DNA from: Gammaproteobacteria bacterium
GTDB taxonomy: Bacteria > Pseudomonadota > Gammaproteobacteria > Ga0077536
Length of the DNA: 64,000 nucleotides
Assembly: GCA_020849475.1 (NCBI GenBank)
Contig: JADLGE010000026.1
Location: forward strand, 35,355-99,354
Direction: 5' to 3'
The notes beneath the pieces were generated by a model, which was not told the DNA's origin, did no database searches, and was given only the letters and a program-made list of their open reading frames with translations. The translations under genes and the position numbers were made by a program. Shown piece after piece: positions 17,980-27,494 of this stretch (the stretch's first letter is position 1; each line of letters begins with the position of its first letter).

Positions 17980-19776
17980 GTGAGACGGTTGCTGCGCCTC
18001 CTGTTTCGCGTAGTGCTGCTCGTGGCCGTGCTGTTCGGCAGCGGCTGCGCGATGTTGCCATGGCCGGCCAAACCGGCGGCGGTCGCCACGCCGGCGCCGA
18101 CGCCCACCATCAAGCTCGTGGTGCGTGGTGTTGGCGATCGACTGGCCACCAATATCCGCGCCCACGTGTCGCTCGCCAGTCGCGCCTGCTCGACGCCCGG
18201 CGCCTATCTCGGCGCCTTGGCGCGCCGTGCTGAAGAAGAAAGCCAGGACGCGCTGCGCGCTTACGGTTACTACCACGCCACGGTCAGCACACGCGTTTCC
18301 CAGGGCCCCGAGTGCGCGCGCGTGGTCATCGAGGTCCAGCCGGGGCCGCGGGTGGTGGTGGACGCCGTCGAGTTGACGGTGGAAGGCGCGGCGCGCGACG
18401 ACCGCGGCTTCATGACGCCGCTCGCGAGCCTGCCGCTGACGGTCGGTGCGAGTCTCAACCACGACAAATACACCGCCACCAAGCGCCTCGTCGAAAGCCT
18501 CGCCCTCGAGCGTGGCTATCTCGCCGGACGCTTCGTCGAGCACCGCCTGGAAGTCGATGTCGCACGCAATCTCGCGCACGTGCGCCTGCGCTACGACAGC
18601 GGTCCGCGTTATCGCGTCGGCACGGTCTCGATAGCGCAACAGCCGCAGGTGGTGCGTGAAGAGCTGGTGCGGCGCTTTCTCGATTACAAGACGGACCAAC
18701 CCTACGAGGGTGAACTCGTCACGCGCTTCTACGCCGCGCTTGCCGCCAGCCAGTATTTCGACCAGGTCGACATCCGCCCGCGCATAAGCGCCGCGCACGA
18801 CGGTGAAGTGCCGATAGACATTCGCCTCACACCGCGCAAACGCCACAAGTATTCGGTCGGTGTTGGCGCTTCTACCGACGAGGGCGCGCGCACCCATCTT
18901 GCCTACACCAACCGGCGCTTGAACGAGGCCGGCCATCGCCTCAAGGCCGAAGTGCGCGCCTCGCTGCTCGAGCAGAGCATGTCGGGCGAGTACCAGATTC
19001 CGCGCGAGCATCCGGCCGACGAATGGCTGAGCCTGCAGGCCGGCGTGAAACGCAAGAACGCCGACAACTTCGAGAGCGACGAAACGCAGATAGGCATTGC
19101 CGATACCTTGCGTCGACCTTTCGGCATTCTCGAGACGCGCTTCATCCATCTCGATCACCAGGCCTTCGACATCGGCCACAACAATCGCACCTCGACCTTG
19201 CTCATCCCTGGCCTGCGCTGGACCAAGACCACCACCAATGACGCGCTGTATCCGACCCGTGGCTACAGCGCCAGTCTCGAGGTGCGCGGTGGCTCGGGCG
19301 CGATGCTGTCGGACGTCAATTTCATCCGTGCGCTCGCCAGCATGCGCCTGGTGCGCGAAGTTGCGCCGCGCTGGCGACTCTTGAGTCGCTTCGATGCCGG
19401 CGCGAGCTGGGACGACAATTTCGGCGCGCTGCCGCCGACCGAGAGATTCTTTGCCGGCGGTGACTTGAGCGTGCGCGGCTATGCTTTCGAGGATCTCGGC
19501 CCGAAAGATCCCCGTGGCCGTGTGATCGGCGGTCGTTACCTCGGGGTGTTCAGTGCCGAGATCGAACGCAGCGTCGCGCGCCGCTGGGCGGTGGCGAGCT
19601 TCGTCGACGGTGGCAATGCGTTTGGCGGCAGCGGGCGTGACACCGGACTCAAGCTCAGCGTCGGCGCGGGCCTGCGCTGGCGCTCGCCCCTGGGGCCGGC
19701 GCGCATCGATCTCGCCCATCCGCTCGACGACGACGTGGTGCTGCGCCTGCACGTGCGCATCGGACCGGATCTGTGA
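17980..19776 (+). CDS. tamA: Translocation and assembly module outer-membrane protein TamA
   Basis: Omp85-family protein of 598 residues with a GTG start and an N-terminal hydrophobic export signal (RLLFRVVLLVAVLFGSGC). POTRA-type repeats occupy about 40-285 (for example ALRAYGYYHATVS and LALERGYLAGRFVEHRLEVD) and a 16-strand barrel domain follows (about 290-598). PTERFFAGGDLSVRGYAFEDLGP carries the RGY motif of the Omp85 lid loop, and the C-terminus resembles BamA/TamA ends. The next gene, tamB, overlaps its stop, the classic tamAB arrangement. The pair acts in outer-membrane protein insertion and phospholipid traffic. Confidence 0.93.
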   Translation: MRRLLRLLFRVVLLVAVLFGSGCAMLPWPAKPAAVATPAPTPTIKLVVRGVGDRLATNIRAHVSLASRACSTPGAYLGALARRAEEESQDALRAYGYYHATVSTRVSQGPECARVVIEVQPGPRVVVDAVELTVEGAARDDRGFMTPLASLPLTVGASLNHDKYTATKRLVESLALERGYLAGRFVEHRLEVDVARNLAHVRLRYDSGPRYRVGTVSIAQQPQVVREELVRRFLDYKTDQPYEGELVTRFYAALAASQYFDQVDIRPRISAAHDGEVPIDIRLTPRKRHKYSVGVGASTDEGARTHLAYTNRRLNEAGHRLKAEVRASLLEQSMSGEYQIPREHPADEWLSLQAGVKRKNADNFESDETQIGIADTLRRPFGILETRFIHLDHQAFDIGHNNRTSTLLIPGLRWTKTTTNDALYPTRGYSASLEVRGGSGAMLSDVNFIRALASMRLVREVAPRWRLLSRFDAGASWDDNFGALPPTERFFAGGDLSVRGYAFEDLGPKDPRGRVIGGRYLGVFSAEIERSVARRWAVASFVDGGNAFGGSGRDTGLKLSVGAGLRWRSPLGPARIDLAHPLDDDVVLRLHVRIGPDL

Positions 19777-22700
19777 TGAACGACACCAGCGCAGCACCGT
19801 CACCACCGACAGGCCGCTCGCGTGCCGCGCTGCTCCTGCGTGGGTTGGCAGTCGCCACGGTGTTGGCCGTGGTGCTGCTGCTCGGCAGCGCGCGTGGTGT
19901 GAGCGTCATGCTGCATGCACTGCTGCCGACGCTGGAATTCTCCGCGCTGGATGGCGACCTGCTGAGCGGTGTGGCGTTGCGTGATGTGCGCATCAATGGC
20001 GCGCGTTTCAAATTGAGTGCGGCCATGCTGTCACTCGATTGGCAGGCGTCGCTGCATGGCGGCCTCACGGTCCACGAAGCGCGTGCGCGGGCGTTGGTCA
20101 TCGAGTTGTCCGACGCGCCAGCGCACGAACCCGCCGCTCTGCCGCGCCTGCCCGTGCCGCTCAGCGTCGAGTCCTTGCAGGTCGACGGCCTGACGCTGGT
20201 CGAGGCGCAGCGCCGTCACGAATTTTCGCGGCTGGCCGGCGCCTTGAAGCTAGCGGGAGACGCCTGGGCACTGCGCGAATTCGAACTGGCCGGCGCGGCC
20301 TTCGCCGTCAGCGGCCACGCGCGCTATCAAGATGAACAACTGGCGGCGGCCGTGGCCGGCCACATGGGCAGCAATGAGCGGCAAGCGCGTCTCGAATTGA
20401 ATGTCGGCGGGCGCCTGGAAGCACTCGCCATCGAAGTGCACACGCAGGCGCCGCTGCTGGCGACTGTGCGTGGCCAGTTGAATGCGCGCGCCACGCCGCC
20501 ACGCTTCAAAGGCGAACTCATCACGGATATCGCGCCCGTCGGGCCGGTGAGCGGCAAAATCGACGGCGATTTCGCGCGTCTCGGCGTTGAACTCGACGCG
20601 CCTGTGAATCACGCCGCGGCGGCGCTGCGCGATGCGCAGCTTCGCTTCGACCTGCAGCGCCGCGACAGCGGCCTGCTGGCGAAGCTGCATTGGCGCGTGG
20701 GACAGGGGCCGGTGTTGCAGGGCGATGGTGACCTTGAGCTCGACAGTCGCGGTCTGCGCGTGGCGCTGGACAGCGCCGCGCCGGCCGCGAGTCTGCGCGC
20801 GCGTGTGCTGTTCGAGGCGGCGGGCGCGGCGCTCGGCGCGCGCTTGCACTGGCAGGATGTGCGCCTGCCCTTGGCATCATCGACCGTCAACACGCGCGGC
20901 GCGCTGAAGTTACGCGGCCAACTTTCGCAGCTGTTGGTGAGCGGCGCCGCGCATGCTGACGATGCCGGCCTCGGCGCGCTGTCCGTGGCGCTGCACGGCG
21001 TACTGCGGCCGCGTGAATTCGAACTCGGGCAACTCGAGGCGCGGCTCTTGAACGGTCGCGCGCACGCGCGCGGCAGCGTCGACTGGCAAGCGCAGCCGTG
21101 CACGCGCCTGTTGTTTGATTTCCGTGGGCTCGACTTCGCGCATTTCGATGCGGCGCTGGCCAGCCGGCTCGATGGCCTGGGGCGCGCCCATGCCTGTCAC
21201 GCGGCGCAGGGCTGGCAGGGCGGCGTGGCCATTGAACAGCTGGCCGGACGCTGGCGCGGGCAGGCGCTCAACGCGCGCGGCGAATTTGAATACAGCGATG
21301 GCGTGAGCGCGCTGCGCAAACTGCGCATGCAGCTCGGCGCCAATAGGCTCGACGCCGATGTTGAACTCGGCGCGCGTTTGAGCGGGCGTTTCGCCGTGCA
21401 GGCGCCGCAGCTCGCCGTGCTGTTGCCGTCGTGGGCGGGGCATTTGACGGCCGACGGTGCACTCGGCGGCAGCCGCGAGGCGCCGGCCGTGCGAGCGCAT
21501 GTGGAGGGCAAGGCGCTCGCACTTGCCGCGTGGCGCGCACAGGCGCTGGCGGCCGATGTCGATGTCGATGCAGCGCGCCTGGCGGCGTCGAGCGTGAAGC
21601 TCTCGGTCGACGGTCTCGCGCACGGCCAGCGCGCGCTGGGCGCCTTGCAGCTCGACGGCCGCGGCACGCTCGCTGCGCACACCGTGGCCGCATCTTTGCG
21701 CGGCGCTGAGTTGCACGGCGCACTGCATGGGCACGGTGGCTGGGCGGCGTCACGCTGGGCGGGCGAAGTCGAGGCACTCACACTCGGGCATCCACAGCTC
21801 GGCGAATGGCGCCTCGCGTCCGCCACGCCGCTGGCTTGGCAGGCGACGGCCATGAGCCTGGGCCCAGCCTGCATGACCCAGCGCGACGCGCGCCTGTGTG
21901 TGAAGCTGCCGCAGTGGAATGGGCAGGCGCTCACGGCCGAACTTCAACTCGACGGCGTGCCGGTGTCACTCGCGCAGGCGTGGTTGCCCGACACGCTGGC
22001 GCCGCACGGCCGTCTCGCGGCCACCGCGAGCGTGGCCCGCGCCGACGGCGTGTGGCGCGGCGCAGGCGAGGCGCATATCGAGCAAGGCGGCGTGCGCTAT
22101 CGTGCCGCCGGGCAGGGCAAGCAAGACCTGGCGCTGCGCGATGCCCGCGCCAGTTTCAGCATCGTCGATGAACATCTGCGTGCCAGCGCCGCGCTGCAGC
22201 TCGACCAATGGCTGCACGTAGAAGGCAGTCTCGATGCCGGCCTCGCCGCACAGGCGCCGGTGCGTGGCGCCTGGCAGGTCGAGATGCCGGACATCCGCTG
22301 GCTGGAAGAATTCTGGCCGGAACTGGCCGGTAGCAGCGGCAGTGCGCAATGGCAGGGCCGCGTGAGCGGCGTGCGCGAGGCGCCGATGATGACGAGCACG
22401 CTGCGCATGTCGTCGGGCACGGTGCTGTTGCCGCGCTTCGGCACCGAGTTCAAGAATCTCGTCATCGATGCCAGTGGCAGGCTCGGCGCGCCGCTGGCCC
22501 TGCGCGGCAGCGCGCAACTGGGCGCCGGCGCGCTCGACCTCGAGGGTGCGTTCAATGCGCAAGCCGCCGGCGGCGCCCGTGCCGAGCTGCGACTGCGAGG
22601 TGAAAACCTGGCCTTGGTGCGGCTGCCGGATATCGAAGCCGATGCCGCGCCCCAGCTCGCGCTGACGCTCGCGCCGGGCGCGGTCGATCTGCACGGGCAA

Positions 22701-23603
22701 GTGACCTGGTCACGCGTGCAGATTCAAATGCCGGCGCTGCCGGAACGGGCGGTGGTGACGTCCGACGATGTGGTGCTGGTCAATGGCACGCAGGAACTGC
22801 CCGCGGCGGTGCGCCCTGCGCGCTGGTTCGTCGACACGCTGGCGGCGGATCTGGATCTCACGCTCGGCGACGAAGTGGCGCTGACGGCGGCCGGACTCGA
22901 TGCCAGGCTCAACGGCGCGGTGCATTGGCGCAAACCGCGCGGGCAAGAGCGCGGCAGCGGCCGCGGCGGTTTCAATATCGTCGATGGCCACTACAAGGCT
23001 TACGGTCAGGATCTCAAGATTCAGCGTGGCGCGCTGATCTTCGATGGCGCCATCGACAACCCGGGGCTGGATGTGCGCGCGATACGCGCCGATCTAACCG
23101 AGGTCGTCGCCGGCGTGCGCGTGACCGGCAACCTGCGTGTGCCGAAGTTCGCGCTGTTCGCCGAACCGAGCCTGCCCGATGCCGAAGTGCTGGCCTACCT
23201 CGTCACCGGCCATGCGCTGGCCAATGCCTCGTCGGGCGAGGCCGGCGTCATCGCCCGCGCGGCCTTGAGCTTGGGCGCCGATCGCGCGGCGCTCGTCACC
23301 AGCCAGTTGAGCAATGTGTTTGCGCTGGATGAATTCGGCATCAATCCCGGCAAGACCGCCCGCACTTCGTCCATCGTGGCCGGCAAACGCCTGACGCCCA
23401 AGCTCACGGTGCGCTCGGAGTTCAATCCCTTCGAACGCGTGTGGACCTTCTTTCTGAACTACAAGCTGTCGCCGCGCTGGAGCGTCGAGGCCCAGACCGG
23501 CGCCGGCCAGGGCGCGGATGTCATCTACAGCGTCGAGCGCGACACCTTGAGCGGCGCCGAGCCGCTCACGCAAAGCCCGGCACCGCGTCCTTCATCGCCT
23601 TGA
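19776..23603 (+). CDS. tamB: Translocation and assembly module inner-membrane protein TamB
   Basis: 1275-residue AsmA/DUF490 protein. An N-terminal membrane anchor (RAALLLRGLAVATVLAVVLL) is followed by a very long beta-rich, repetitive segment forming the periplasm-spanning groove. The C-terminal TamB signature includes LDVRAIRADLTEVVAGVRVTGN-type sequence, LPDAEVLAYLVTG and a terminal barrel-like strand region (FNPFERVWTFFLNYKLSPRWSVEAQTG in part). The ATG shares one base with the tamA stop, so the two are coupled. A GTG three bases earlier is an alternative start. The 3' end overlaps the convergent GST gene by 38 bases. Confidence 0.93.
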   Translation: MNDTSAAPSPPTGRSRAALLLRGLAVATVLAVVLLLGSARGVSVMLHALLPTLEFSALDGDLLSGVALRDVRINGARFKLSAAMLSLDWQASLHGGLTVHEARARALVIELSDAPAHEPAALPRLPVPLSVESLQVDGLTLVEAQRRHEFSRLAGALKLAGDAWALREFELAGAAFAVSGHARYQDEQLAAAVAGHMGSNERQARLELNVGGRLEALAIEVHTQAPLLATVRGQLNARATPPRFKGELITDIAPVGPVSGKIDGDFARLGVELDAPVNHAAAALRDAQLRFDLQRRDSGLLAKLHWRVGQGPVLQGDGDLELDSRGLRVALDSAAPAASLRARVLFEAAGAALGARLHWQDVRLPLASSTVNTRGALKLRGQLSQLLVSGAAHADDAGLGALSVALHGVLRPREFELGQLEARLLNGRAHARGSVDWQAQPCTRLLFDFRGLDFAHFDAALASRLDGLGRAHACHAAQGWQGGVAIEQLAGRWRGQALNARGEFEYSDGVSALRKLRMQLGANRLDADVELGARLSGRFAVQAPQLAVLLPSWAGHLTADGALGGSREAPAVRAHVEGKALALAAWRAQALAADVDVDAARLAASSVKLSVDGLAHGQRALGALQLDGRGTLAAHTVAASLRGAELHGALHGHGGWAASRWAGEVEALTLGHPQLGEWRLASATPLAWQATAMSLGPACMTQRDARLCVKLPQWNGQALTAELQLDGVPVSLAQAWLPDTLAPHGRLAATASVARADGVWRGAGEAHIEQGGVRYRAAGQGKQDLALRDARASFSIVDEHLRASAALQLDQWLHVEGSLDAGLAAQAPVRGAWQVEMPDIRWLEEFWPELAGSSGSAQWQGRVSGVREAPMMTSTLRMSSGTVLLPRFGTEFKNLVIDASGRLGAPLALRGSAQLGAGALDLEGAFNAQAAGGARAELRLRGENLALVRLPDIEADAAPQLALTLAPGAVDLHGQVTWSRVQIQMPALPERAVVTSDDVVLVNGTQELPAAVRPARWFVDTLAADLDLTLGDEVALTAAGLDARLNGAVHWRKPRGQERGSGRGGFNIVDGHYKAYGQDLKIQRGALIFDGAIDNPGLDVRAIRADLTEVVAGVRVTGNLRVPKFALFAEPSLPDAEVLAYLVTGHALANASSGEAGVIARAALSLGADRAALVTSQLSNVFALDEFGINPGKTARTSSIVAGKRLTPKLTVRSEFNPFERVWTFFLNYKLSPRWSVEAQTGAGQGADVIYSVERDTLSGAEPLTQSPAPRPSSP

Positions 23604-24216
23604 GTGGCGCCTGGTCCAGGGCGCGCTGGAAAGCGGGGCGAGCGGCCAGCCGTGCGTAGTAGCCGGCCAGCGTCGGCAGTCCGTCCAGGCCCAGCAATTC
23701 GCGCGCGAGATGCACGCTGTAGCCGACCGCCGTGTCGACCGCGCTGAAGCCACTGGCGAGCAGAAAGTCGCGCCCCTCGAGCCCCTGTTCGAGCACTTCC
23801 AGCGCCTTGCGCAGGCGCCGCGCTTCGAGCTTGATGACCACCATCGAGCGATCGGCGGGCGCCACGAACACCTGCTGCTGCACCAAGGATGCGCCATGCA
23901 CGGCGATGGTCTCGGCGAAGTGCAGCCATTGCAGCCAGGCGTTGCGCTCCGCGTGGCCGGGCGCGCGATGCAGGGCGCCGGCGCTGTCGTAGCGTTCGCA
24001 CAGGTATTGGCAGATGGCGCCCGATTCAATCAGGGTGACGTCGCCATCGACCAGGCAGGGCACGCGGCCGAGCGGCGATATCGCCAGGTATTCGGGCGTA
24101 CGCAGCGCGGCCATCGAGAAGCCCAGCGTCACGAGCTCGAATTCGAGCGAGAGTTCGTGGAGCAGCCATACGCTGCGCATGGAGCGCGCGCCGGCGCAGT
24201 GATAGAGCTTGCGCAT
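23566..24216 (-). CDS. Glutathione S-transferase family protein
   Basis: 216 residues from the ATG ending at 24216 (MRKLYHCAGARSMRSVWLL). The N-terminal thioredoxin fold carries the glutathione-binding PLGRVPCLVDGDVTLIESGAI segment (about 50-70), which includes the cis-Pro and the ESGAI motif. The helical C-terminal domain contains FSAVDTAVGYS, the usual N-capping motif. The active residue is probably Ser11 or nearby, as in bacterial beta/theta-like forms. The gene ends inside the tamB 3' end on the opposite strand (38-base overlap) and has a short divergent gap to the SDR gene. Confidence 0.9.
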   Translation of the reverse strand: MRKLYHCAGARSMRSVWLLHELSLEFELVTLGFSMAALRTPEYLAISPLGRVPCLVDGDVTLIESGAICQYLCERYDSAGALHRAPGHAERNAWLQWLHFAETIAVHGASLVQQQVFVAPADRSMVVIKLEARRLRKALEVLEQGLEGRDFLLASGFSAVDTAVGYSVHLARELLGLDGLPTLAGYYARLAARPAFQRALDQAPLKAMKDAVPGFA

Positions 24217-24307
24217 GTTCGATTCCTTGATGGTGGGTACTCGCGCGGGGCCGCGCGGGCTCGCCTCGTTATAGCATGCGCGCTGCATCCACTATGCGGA
24301 GAACGAC

Positions 24308-25090
24308 ATGGGAACACGACTGGCAGGCAAGACGGCACTCATCACCGGCGGCAGCCGCGGCATCGGCCGCGCCATCGCCGAGGCCTTCGCGGCCGAGGGC
24401 TGTGCGCTGGTGCTGAATGCGCGCGATGGCGCGCGTCTCGCCGACACGGCCGCCGAGGTGGCGGCCGCCCACGGCGTCAGGGTCACGCCGCTCGCCTGCG
24501 ACATCACGCGCCGCGAGGATGTGTTCGCGATGGTGGCGGCGGCCGAGGCCGTCGCGCCGCTCGACATCCTGGTCAACAACGCCGGCATTCATATCGCCGC
24601 GCCCTTCATTGGTTACAGCTTCGAAGACTTCCAGCGCATCATGGAAAGCAATGTCTACAGCGTGTTCCATGTCACCCAGGCGGTGCTGCCGGCGATGATG
24701 GCGCGCCGCCGTGGGCGGGTCATCAACCTGGCGTCCAGCGCCGGCAAGTGGGGCTCGCGCAATCAAAGCGCTTACAACGCTTCCAAGCACGCCGTCGTCG
24801 GCCTGACCCGCTGCCTGGGCCTGGAAATGGCGCCCCACAACGTACTGGTCAATGCCATCTGTCCATGGGTGGTCGAGACCGATATGCTGCGCGACTTCAT
24901 GAGCGGCCACGCGGCGGCCTTGGGCAGTGAGGCCGAGGTTGTGATGGAGCGTCTCAAGGCTTCGGTGCCGCTGCAGCGCTGGATTGCGCCAGCCGAGGTC
25001 GCGGGGCTGGCGCTGTACCTGGCGTCCGACGAAGCGAGTTACATCAACGGCCAGGCGTGGGCGATCGACGGCGGCTATACGATGATTTGA
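24308..25090 (+). CDS. Short-chain dehydrogenase/reductase
   Basis: 260-residue classical SDR. It has cofactor motif TGGSRGIG (about 13-20), NNAGIH, and the catalytic Ser near residue 141 with YNASK (Tyr156, Lys160). YLASDEASYINGQAWAIDGGYTMI closes the protein, as in FabG-like 3-oxoacyl reductases. An Asn-Ala-Arg after beta-2 suggests NADP(H) preference. The substrate is not fixed by context: neighbours are a divergent GST and a SET-domain protein. Confidence 0.9.
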   Translation: MGTRLAGKTALITGGSRGIGRAIAEAFAAEGCALVLNARDGARLADTAAEVAAAHGVRVTPLACDITRREDVFAMVAAAEAVAPLDILVNNAGIHIAAPFIGYSFEDFQRIMESNVYSVFHVTQAVLPAMMARRRGRVINLASSAGKWGSRNQSAYNASKHAVVGLTRCLGLEMAPHNVLVNAICPWVVETDMLRDFMSGHAAALGSEAEVVMERLKASVPLQRWIAPAEVAGLALYLASDEASYINGQAWAIDGGYTMI

Positions 25091-25167
25091 TGGCCGTGAT
25101 GGGATGGTGATTGTGTGACGGTGGACCGTCGAGGTGAAGGGTTCTTGATGAAGGATGACAGCAACAA

Positions 25168-25665
25168 ATGACGCGCTTTCCGCAGGTCGAAGTACGGGCC
25201 TCCCATGGCGGTCATGGTGTATTCGTGTTGGAGCCGGTGACGGCCGGCGCGCGCATTCTGGAGTTCGTCGGGCCGCGCGTCGGACGTGACGAAGTGGAGC
25301 GCGCGGCCGCGGCCGGTGTGGGCGACGGTTTTCTGCAGATAGGCGAGGACGAGTTCTATGCCCTGTCCGGCGGGCCTGATGATTTCGTCAATCACTCCTG
25401 CGCGCCCAACACCCACATTCATTGCGTTGCCGGTCAGTACTTTCTGATCGCCAGTCGCGACATCGCGTCTGGCGACGAGCTCTACTTCGATTACGGCGTT
25501 ACGCAGATAGCGTTTCCGTTCCGCTTCCACTGCCTGTGCGGCGCGGCGAACTGCCGCGGGCCGATAGGCAATTACGACGAGATACCCGCCGCTCTCATGA
25601 ATGAATACCGAGCCCTCGGCATGGTGCCGCCACATGTGGAGGCGGCCCTCGCCAGCGACGCCTGA
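25168..25665 (+). CDS. Small SET-domain methyltransferase-like protein
   Basis: 165 residues forming one compact SET domain: HGGHGVFVLEPVTAGARILEF at the start, the central FVNHSCAPNTH (the NHS motif that forms the AdoMet pocket), ASGDELYFDYG (catalytic Tyr region), and a post-SET-like CLCGAANCRGPIG with three Cys that may hold zinc. SET enzymes usually methylate lysines. Bacterial versions are scattered and few targets are known. The start gives a complete N-terminal strand with no extension. It follows the SDR gene by 77 bases on the same strand. Confidence 0.85.
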   Translation: MTRFPQVEVRASHGGHGVFVLEPVTAGARILEFVGPRVGRDEVERAAAAGVGDGFLQIGEDEFYALSGGPDDFVNHSCAPNTHIHCVAGQYFLIASRDIASGDELYFDYGVTQIAFPFRFHCLCGAANCRGPIGNYDEIPAALMNEYRALGMVPPHVEAALASDA

Positions 25666-25772
25666 GGAGCGAAGGGCGACCGTCGGCGCCGACGCATCGC
25701 CCTGCCCGGACAGGCAATAACGATGACGTGGGCGCGACGGTCATTGGATGAAGGCGGACTACTGCGATCTTC

Positions 25773-25844
25773 TGTGGGTCAGACTTCAGTCTGACTTCCA
25801 AGTCAGTGGCAATTTCTCAATGTCAGACTGAAGTCCGACCCACA
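25773..25844. repeat. Family A repeats, inverted pair
   Basis: Two copies face each other (25773-25795 and 25821-25844). Each has core TCAGACTTCAGTCTGA or its complement and an outer TGTGGG/CCCACA flank, with one mismatch between arms. The 72 bases could fold into one long hairpin. The pair lies between the convergent ends of the SET and zinc-ribbon genes. A partial family B-like GTGCGAATCC follows at 25851. Confidence 0.85.
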
Positions 25845-25868
25845 AAAAAAGTGCGAATCCGTACTTGC

Positions 25869-26168
25869 TCAATGCCCCAGCATCCACGGCCGCGAGGCAG
25901 CAGGCTTATGCTGATGGGCATGCCCGCAGCCCGGTCCGTGCGTATGGGGGCTGGACACCTTGTGCATGCGCGGCTCGTGTGCGGCGCGTTCGTTGCGCTC
26001 ATGGGCGATGCGCGTTTCGCGACCGACGGCGGCGAGGCGCGGCGCGGCCACGCGGCGTTTGGAACTCGCGCCGCAGTCGGGGCAGGGCGCGTGGAGGTCG
26101 CGTGCGGCAATCGCACGCTGCAGCGAGAAGTCGCTGCCGCAGTCACACTGGTAATCATAGAAAGGCAT
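25869..26168 (-). CDS. fmdB: FmdB-type zinc-ribbon regulatory protein
   Basis: 99 residues. The N-terminal FmdB ribbon (about 1-45) has paired cysteines, CDCG at about 8-11 and CPDCG at about 29-33, after the typical MPFYDYQC start. The rest is His-rich and probably disordered (SSPHTHGPGCGHAHQHKP), so extra metal binding is possible. FmdB proteins accompany formamidase genes and are thought to regulate them. Here it follows fmdA by 64 bases at the end of the urt-fmd operon, which supports that role. Confidence 0.88.
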   Translation of the reverse strand: MPFYDYQCDCGSDFSLQRAIAARDLHAPCPDCGASSKRRVAAPRLAAVGRETRIAHERNERAAHEPRMHKVSSPHTHGPGCGHAHQHKPAASRPWMLGH

Positions 26169-26232
26169 GGCTCATTTCCTGCTTTGGTGGCGATGACACG
26201 CCGGGTCGGCGTGCCATCACCACTGTTCAAGC

Positions 26233-27459
26233 TCAGCTCGCGCGCGCGAGATCGATGCCGCCGAAGCTCTGCACCGTCGGACCGCTGGCATTGGGGCGGA
26301 TGTCGAAATCGAAAATGCCGGTAGGCAGCCACAAGGTGGCGCAGGCATTGGGAATGTCGACGATGCCGCTGATATGGCCCTCCACCGGCGCGGTGCCGAG
26401 AATCGCGTAGGCCTGTTCGCCCGTGTAACCGAACTTCTTCATGTACTCGATGGCATTGAGACAGGCGCGCCGATAGGCAACATGCGCATCGAGATAATGC
26501 TGGGTGCCCGCTTCGTCGACCGAGATGCCTTCGAAGATCAGGTAGTCGTTGTAGCGCGGCTCAAGCGGGCTCGGCTTGAAGATCGGATTGGTCACGCCGT
26601 ATTTCTGCATGCCGCCCTTGATGACTTCGACATGGAGTTCTATCCAGCCGGCCATTTCAATTGCGCCGCAGAACGTGATCTCACCATCGCCCTGGGAGAA
26701 GTGCAGATCGCCCATCGACAGGCCGCCGCCCTTCACATACACGGGGAAATACACCTTGGAGCCACGCGACAGGTTCTTGATGTCGCAGTTGCCGCCGTGT
26801 TCGCGCGGTGGCACGGTGCGCGCACCGACGGCGGCCGCTTCGGCAGCCGCACCGCCGGTCATCTTGCCCATCAAGGCGGTGTCGGCGTAGGGCAGGGCGG
26901 CGAGCGCCGGCACGCGGGTCGGATCGGTGGCGAACAGCGCCGCTTCGCGTGCGTTCCAGGTCTTGAGCAGATCGTGCGAGGGCAGGCAGCCAATCAAGCC
27001 AGGATGCATGATGCCGGCGAAGCTCACGCCCGGGATATGCCGCGACTTGGCGAAGATGCCCTCGAAATTCCAGCATGCCTTGCGCGCATCGGGGTAGTGG
27101 TCGGTCAGGAAACCGCCGCCGTTCTGCTTGTCGAACAGTCCGGTGAAACCCCAGTCGGAAGTCGGCAGCGTGCCGATGTCGAGAATGTCGACCACCAGCA
27201 GGTCGCCGGGCTCGGCGCCTTCCACACCGATGGGCCCCGACAGGTAATGGACCTTGGTCAGGTCGACATCGCGCACGTCGTTGGCCGAGTCATCGTCCTT
27301 GATCTGCGCGCCGGTCCAGTCGACACACTCGACGCGGAACGAGGCGCCGGGTTTCACCATTGCCACCATCGGAATATCGGGATGCCAGCGATTGTGCAGG
27401 GTGCCGCCCTGGTCGGCGGGCGCTTTCAAGGGATCGGCGGGGATCAATACTTCGAGCAT
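26233..27459 (-). CDS. fmdA: Formamidase/acetamidase
   Basis: Cleaves formamide or other short amides to ammonia and the acid. The 408 residues match the FmdA_AmdA family (PF03069): TLHNRWHPDIPMVAMVKPGASFRVE at the start, LSGPIGVEGAEPGDLLVVDILD, GLIGCLPSHDLL, HGGNCDIKNLSRGSKVYFPVYV and GDLHFSQGDGE. The C-terminal region LGTAPVEGHISGIVDIPNACATLWLP is also typical. It lies 35 bases after urtE in a seven-gene minus-strand operon, so its substrate is probably imported by that transporter. Confidence 0.95.
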   Translation of the reverse strand: MLEVLIPADPLKAPADQGGTLHNRWHPDIPMVAMVKPGASFRVECVDWTGAQIKDDDSANDVRDVDLTKVHYLSGPIGVEGAEPGDLLVVDILDIGTLPTSDWGFTGLFDKQNGGGFLTDHYPDARKACWNFEGIFAKSRHIPGVSFAGIMHPGLIGCLPSHDLLKTWNAREAALFATDPTRVPALAALPYADTALMGKMTGGAAAEAAAVGARTVPPREHGGNCDIKNLSRGSKVYFPVYVKGGGLSMGDLHFSQGDGEITFCGAIEMAGWIELHVEVIKGGMQKYGVTNPIFKPSPLEPRYNDYLIFEGISVDEAGTQHYLDAHVAYRRACLNAIEYMKKFGYTGEQAYAILGTAPVEGHISGIVDIPNACATLWLPTGIFDFDIRPNASGPTVQSFGGIDLARAS

Positions 27460-27494
27460 GGGGTTTCTCCTTGCGTGATGAACGATGAGAGTGA

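Noticed and set aside
17959..19806. Long minus-strand open frame (615 codons) opposite tamA
   Set aside because: It mirrors the codon structure of tamA in a GC-rich sequence, has an Arg/His/Gln-rich composition and no domain. The plus-strand protein is a clear TamA.
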